Part shown: piece by piece, positions 59,761 through 64,000 of the stretch
How the letters are laid out: each line of letters begins with the position of its first letter
How positions within the stretch are numbered: the stretch's first letter is position 1
Source: Sisyra terminalis
Taxonomy: Eukaryota > Arthropoda > Insecta > Neuroptera > Sisyridae
DNA length: 64,000 nucleotides
Assembly: GCA_958496175.1 (NCBI GenBank)
Contig: OY292275.1
Location: 55,939,701 to 56,003,700, forward strand
Direction of reading: 5' to 3'
Notes under the pieces: model-generated
Databases searched by the model: none
Told to the model about the DNA's origin: nothing
The model's input: only the letters and a program-made list of their open reading frames with translations
Position numbers and translations under genes: made by a program

Positions 59761-60589
59761 AGAACCAATGCTACTAAAAAATGTGACAAAATTATCAACA
59801 ATAGCCTTATAATCGGAGATAATCTCTTCATTACATATAAAACAATCAAGATCTGACGAGATATTATGTTTTTTACCCAATTTTCAATTAACAAACTGCC
59901 ATAGTTATATACAATCTTTACAGATTCTATTAGTAAACTTACTTTCATAACAGTTTTTAGCTAGTAAAATCAACTTATTTAATATTTTACAGAAGGACTT
60001 ATAATCATTTATTAATGTAATATTAGTTGTATTTAAACTCCATAGCTTATATAGGAATTCTTTGGTTTGACATGAGATCATAAGATCTTTAGTAATCCAA
60101 ATATTACGAGGTTTATTAGATTTATTTCGTTTACAATTATCCACCTTAAAAGTGGGTTTACGAAAAAGTTTTTTTATATGTTCTATTAATGTACTTTTAA
60201 AAAAATCGGAATTTAGTATTTCTTGTAAAGCATTTCAATCAATTAACATACTACATTTAGTAAGAAAGTTGTAATTAACCTTATTAATATCCTTTGTATC
60301 TGAATTTAGTATATTAGTTCCTACAGAGACAAAAATAGAGAAGTGATCAGTGAACTCGTTCATATATGTGTAGAATTTAATATTATTGATATTAGATGTA
60401 ATAAAAAAATTATCTATGCATGTTCTTATCGAGTCATTAGATCTTTACTCCATTGAAATATGATAAAAACCATGATCAAGCATAGTGCATAAAAATTCAT
60501 TGGCTATATGTTCCGAGTTAAGAAAATTGGTATTGAAATCTCCTACTATAATTTTTTTAATTTTAATTTATTACCAGGATGTAATATAT

Positions 60590-61165
60590 ACATATTTACA
60601 TACAAAATTTTATACATAGATATGCACCTGTAGAGATGAAGCAAATCATCTGTGCATAGGCCCGGTATAATAGATTCATTACGAAATAAAGTATACATTT
60701 AGTATACATTTTTTTTAAAATTTAATTTGGTACAACAGCCATCAGCCACCCTTTCAATTTCCTTCTTATTATTTTGTTCACATAAGGAAGTGTTTTTAGA
60801 TGTTCGGGTAATTTGTTAAAAATCGTAACAACGATCGAATTTTTAAATCCTATCTCTTTGTGTACTTTAGGTAATACCTGACTTTTATTTCTGGTAATTC
60901 CAGTACGGTTTTTATATGCATTTTTGCAGTTCCTGTAATGGTAAATTTGATTGTCATCATTAATTATCTCATCTATATTATCAGTAATTAATTTAACAAA
61001 TTTTTCTTTAGTAATATCATGGCGTCAGTTGATACCAGAGATTTTTACGTTTCTATTATCTTTTAGTCTTAATGTCGCTGTAATTATTTTCATTTCACCA
61101 CATTCATTGATTGTGATGCCCATACTTCAAAGATTCTACATGTTTTGACTTACATATACGTAAAA
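60590..61165 (-). pseudogene. second LINE of the same type, 3' end only
   Basis: Minus-strand reading: KIITATLRLKDNRNVKISGI, RHDITKEKFVKLITDNIDEI, YHYRNCKNAYKNRTGITRNK, VHKEIGFKNSIVVTIFNKLP and EHLKTLPYVNKIIRRKLKGW, ending with a stop at about 60727. This resembles the C-terminal region of CR1-like elements, where 'IFN.LP..IK' precedes the end. Then follow a 3' UTR with a hairpin (60621-60658) and ATCCTGGTAATAAATTAAAA, which resembles the 3' end of the neighbouring LINE. The 5' part is missing or unrecognised. It directly abuts the truncated start of the LINE at 57.2-60.58 kb. Confidence 0.6.
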
Positions 61166-61169
61166 AAAT

Positions 61170-61630
61170 AGTCTGGGCCGATTTTTTTTTCTAAATTAGG
61201 GTGGTTTTAACCAAAAATGCTTTTAGATGGACGGTTATGTAAACCATAAAACTCATGTGATTTTCTTAAAAAAATTTAAATACAATTATAATAAAAATTA
61301 TAAAGCAATTTTTATAAATACAATACATCATACTTCTTAAATGTAAAAAAAAACCCAGATGAATTCAGTGCTCCATCTATAATTCATTTATTCATCCCCC
61401 CAACCCTTTACATTTAATAATATTGAAAACTTGTTATACAAGACTATTTTAATTGTATTCGTTTGACAAACCAGTTCTCTATAGACTTTCCTAACAGTTG
61501 TGATTGATCTTTGAGTATTGATTTCACTAACAAATAGTTCAATCTTTAACCACAAACAAAACAAAACAACTACGGATGAATGAACCAGTGGTACCTCGTC
61601 CGGATACACAGAAATCAAATTAAATAGAAA
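61170..61630. other. non-coding
   Basis: No recognised motif. The minus frame at 61388-61618 has no known domain. Confidence 0.4.
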
Positions 61631-61634
61631 ACCT

Positions 61635-61935
61635 TTGTCTCAATTTGTTACTGCACCTCTCTACCTTTCCAAAATCATTCGAAACCAGGACACAACAATG
61701 ACAAAACACACTCCTTTCCTACAACCACCGATCCTTGACCTGAGGGAATCCAAAGTAAAACCATCCCCAAACCACACCGACACGTCTCAATCCGTCTCAA
61801 TATCCCACATTTTCCAAGCCCCAAGACTAACCGTAAATTCCGTTGTCATCCATGAATTGTTAATATCGCAAAAAAGCCAAACGCCTCTCGTTGCAACAAT
61901 GAGAATTAGACTCGTATCTCGCGACCATAAATAAA
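61635..61935 (+). other. strongly C-skewed island
   Basis: The plus strand is C-rich and G-poor (for example CCTACAACCACCGATCCTTG). A 99-codon frame has no ATG at its start and gives a Thr/Ser/Pro-rich translation without a domain. It matches the style of the islands at 9.0, 20.2 and 24.2 kb. No gene is called. Confidence 0.3.
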
Positions 61936-62575
61936 TGATTTGAAATGCACTTTTGGTAAGTGGACGAACAATGGCGTTTAAAAATTGAATTTTATGTTGT
62001 CGTTCGGAATAGAGAGAGTCGTTTATTAAATAAATAAACATAAATTTATTCCAAGATAACATCGAGTTTCAAAGAGACGTTTCCGTTTCTTGACAATATT
62101 CGGTATAATTAAAGCTCTATAACGGGCTTTACAAAAGGCCCATAGAAGTTTATTGAACCCATATATAAGGGGCGTAATAGCGGTCTTAACTACTCGATCT
62201 TAACATTTTAATAACGCTATTATCGTTACGTTTCGAGCGGAAATCATATTAGATAAAATTAGGGTTTTGGCATGCAATATGCGCAGTCATATGAGATTCA
62301 TTTGGGAATCACAAAGTGAAATTGAAAATTTCAATGTTTTGAATTGCGTTGGGGATGGAGGCTTTGATTTTTTAATGGCTCAATTAATATCAATTTTTGA
62401 ATTTCCCCCAAAAAAAATAAAATATTTGCTAGCCCTTTTTGTTAACCCTTATGTTACTACCTGGATACCTGGGAACCCATAATTGTATTAGTAGTCGTTG
62501 GTGGGTATCTACTAATAAATGCCTGGAAGTTTCAAATCTCAAGATATGAAAAATAGAAAATTAAATGTTAATATA
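61936..62575. other. non-coding
   Basis: The frame at 62267-62482 shows no known domain. No repeats were recognised. Confidence 0.4.
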
Positions 62576-62579
62576 AAAT

Positions 62580-62850
62580 TTGAATATGATTTAGGGGTTG
62601 GAAATGTCAGTTTTAATGCAAGTTTATTGCTCTTTAAACATTTATAATGGAAACATCAATCCTATAAATCGCTATTGACAATTGAATCGAAACTTACACT
62701 GTTGGTACTAAGGGTTATGCTTTTCACAATTTATTAAAATTTCACTTACTTGAATAAAAGAAATGTTGTCTTAGTACATTTATCACTAATTAAATTATCA
62801 GTTGGATCACTTTTCGGCTTTTAATCACACGAAATTTATTAATAAAGCAC
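62580..62850. repeat. dispersed repeat, copy 2 (partner at 0.74-0.97 kb)
   Basis: ACACTGTTGGTACTAAG, CACTTACTTGAATAAAAGAA, then AATTATCAGTTGGATCACTT and CTTTTAATCACACGAAAT follow the order seen at the left end of the window. Confidence 0.6.
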
Positions 62851-62899
62851 CAATAAAGTATGAATAAAGTATGTACTAATATCTAATGACAGCATACAT

Positions 62900-63040
62900 A
62901 CACGGCAATGTACGCGGGCTATTAGCCAATAGGATTACGAGATTGGGTGATGTTCATTTGTTTTGATTATTGAAATTTAAAAATTTTAAGAAAGCGACTC
63001 CAAGACTCAATGCCATCTACAATCTACATGTACAAGTTAA
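62900..63040. repeat. dispersed repeat (partner at 12.69-12.82 kb)
   Basis: ATTAGCCAATAGGATTACGA, then GTTCATTTGTTTTGATTATT and TGAAATTTAAAAATTTTAAG match the 12.7-kb copy in order and orientation. Confidence 0.55.
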
Positions 63041-64000
63041 GCAACAGCATTGAGCAATTAAGCCATACCATTAAGCACGGATAGGGTTTATATTTTTTTT
63101 TTTTTCACTAGGAAGTATACCTTCAAAAAATTTAAAAACATTCATATATTAAAACAGACATATATGAAGCTTAAAAACTATTTTTTTAAAGCAACACCAA
63201 CATTATTTCATGGTTAAAAAAATGTTTTTTTTTAGGCATTACAACGAGTATATAACTGAAAATATTAACATTTGATAGCCTTAGTAGGATTTCAGGAGAT
63301 AAATTTTGCCTATAAGTAAAGAATAAAAATAAAACGACTTTTTTTGAATAAAAAATTATTGTCTACTTAATTTTGATTTCCTATAATATAAAATTCATGT
63401 TTTTAAGAAATAAACAAGTTCTTTACTTTAGTAGAGAAAATTGCAACAATTATCTTATTTCAATGCAAATGGCAAAATTTGGCAGCAATTTACCAATGTT
63501 TATTTACACGCAGATGAAGTTGTGGGTTTTAGTTTGTCATTAGTAAACAACTGAGTATAAATCGAAGAAAAAAAAACGGATTTTATTTTATTTCCACCAA
63601 GACTTTGAATTACTACAAACAAGTTTATTCAAAAAATAGACCATTTTTGGAAAAATTTTTAATTTTCTTTAAGTTAATGTAAAAATTTTACACTGAATAC
63701 TATATCAATACATTCATTAGTTATATAATCCCAAAGTTAAAAAATAAAATCGTAAGAACAGATCAATGATCAAGGATGGATTTTATATTCGTTTAAGACT
63801 CGTACAATGTTTAACTTCATACAATGTTTAAGACTCGATTATGAGGAAACGGTTGGTTTGATCAAAATTTATAATTGAACCTTTTTTGTAGAACATGGAA
63901 CTATCTTCAAGAATAAATGTTGTTTAAGTCTTTAAAGTTGGAACACTTATCGTGTTTCAATGCCAATGGAAAATTTAAACAAAAAATTATTGTCAACGTA
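63041..64000. other. AT-rich non-coding
   Basis: TTATAATTGAACCTTTTTTGTAGA at about 63869-63892 echoes a phrase of the FB-A right arm (about 38930) over roughly 40 bp. Otherwise no recognised feature. Confidence 0.4.

Larger units (their letters stand above)
57230..60580 (-). pseudogene. CR1-like / Jockey-superfamily LINE, 5'-truncated, internally duplicated
   Basis: Minus-strand order: an endonuclease tail with KIIVGDFNTNFLNSEHIANE, RTCIDNFFITSN and FTDHFSIFVSVG (60340-60575); a linker with FRKPTFKVDNCKRNKSNKPR and NIWITKDLM (59905-60145); the RT palm with KADIIPTHKSGDKHLTINYR and VVKIFEKIIYSKLYDF; LDVAKAFDTVNHKIL; VPQGTILGPLLFILY (58190-58256); SYADDTVIRC (57810-58214). Then the C terminus SIINYGIIAWGGAYKN and AIKYFNQFPNHLKTFNFK, with a stop at 57406. 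The 3' end carries a perfect hairpin and a (TAA)n-like tail. The block order matches CR1/Jockey-superfamily LINEs; the exact clade is uncertain. Frameshifts and internal repeats show it is inactive. Confidence 0.88.

Noticed and set aside
1..64000. CRISPR arrays, operons, tRNA or rRNA genes
   Set aside because: No regularly spaced repeats, no gene packing, no tRNA B-box with a cloverleaf and no rRNA-like conserved block were seen.

Overview
The window looks like a gene-poor, roughly 70% A+T stretch of an insect nuclear genome. Supporting signs are insect-type Jockey and CR1-like LINE remnants, mariner/Tc1, pogo and hAT transposase remnants, many foldback and MITE elements, (AT)n microsatellites, and no operon-like gene packing. 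I cannot name the species. No tRNA, rRNA, CRISPR array or intact host protein-coding gene was found. Nearly all short ORFs are chance reading frames or shadows of decayed transposons.

Layout. 1-9.3 kb: AT-rich background with dispersed repeats, a foldback element (5.58-5.87 kb) and an exact 24-bp palindrome (7.49 kb). 9.35-14.6 kb: a 711-bp element flanked by TTAA, a decayed hAT/ZMYM1-like transposase, and a 1.08-kb pogo-like element with TA-flanked inverted repeats and recognisable transposase scraps. 16.9-18.2 kb: a LINE reverse-transcriptase fossil on the minus strand. 22.4-23 kb: a mariner fossil on the minus strand. 25.5-27 kb: three 212-219-bp tandem units followed by a 675-bp foldback element. 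28.9-30.4 kb: a small MITE, a second mariner-like fossil and a dispersed repeat. 32.1-39.7 kb: two foldback elements of one family with visible 8-9 bp target-site duplications, a 0.4-kb MITE, a coding-like fragment at 34.9-35.2 kb, a diverged duplication and a Jockey 3' end. 41-43 kb: a tandem 144-bp duplication abutting a minus-strand Jockey fossil. 43-50 kb: three members of one foldback family. 50.5-55.3 kb: a Jockey tail, a decayed transposon protein, and a LINE RNase H fragment bracketed by two copies of a 155-bp MITE. 57.2-61.2 kb: two minus-strand CR1-like LINEs in tandem, the first internally duplicated. 61.2-64 kb: a C-rich island and repeats also seen near the left end and at 12.7 kb.

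The most interesting host-type signal is at 48.16-48.25 kb on the plus strand. A strong pyrimidine tract and CAG are followed at once by GTGAGT, and 53 bases later there is a perfect GTAAGT donor. This can be read either as a 53-nt micro-exon with one open frame or as a recursive-splicing (ratchet) site. It suggests that the whole window may lie inside a very long intron of a plus-strand gene.
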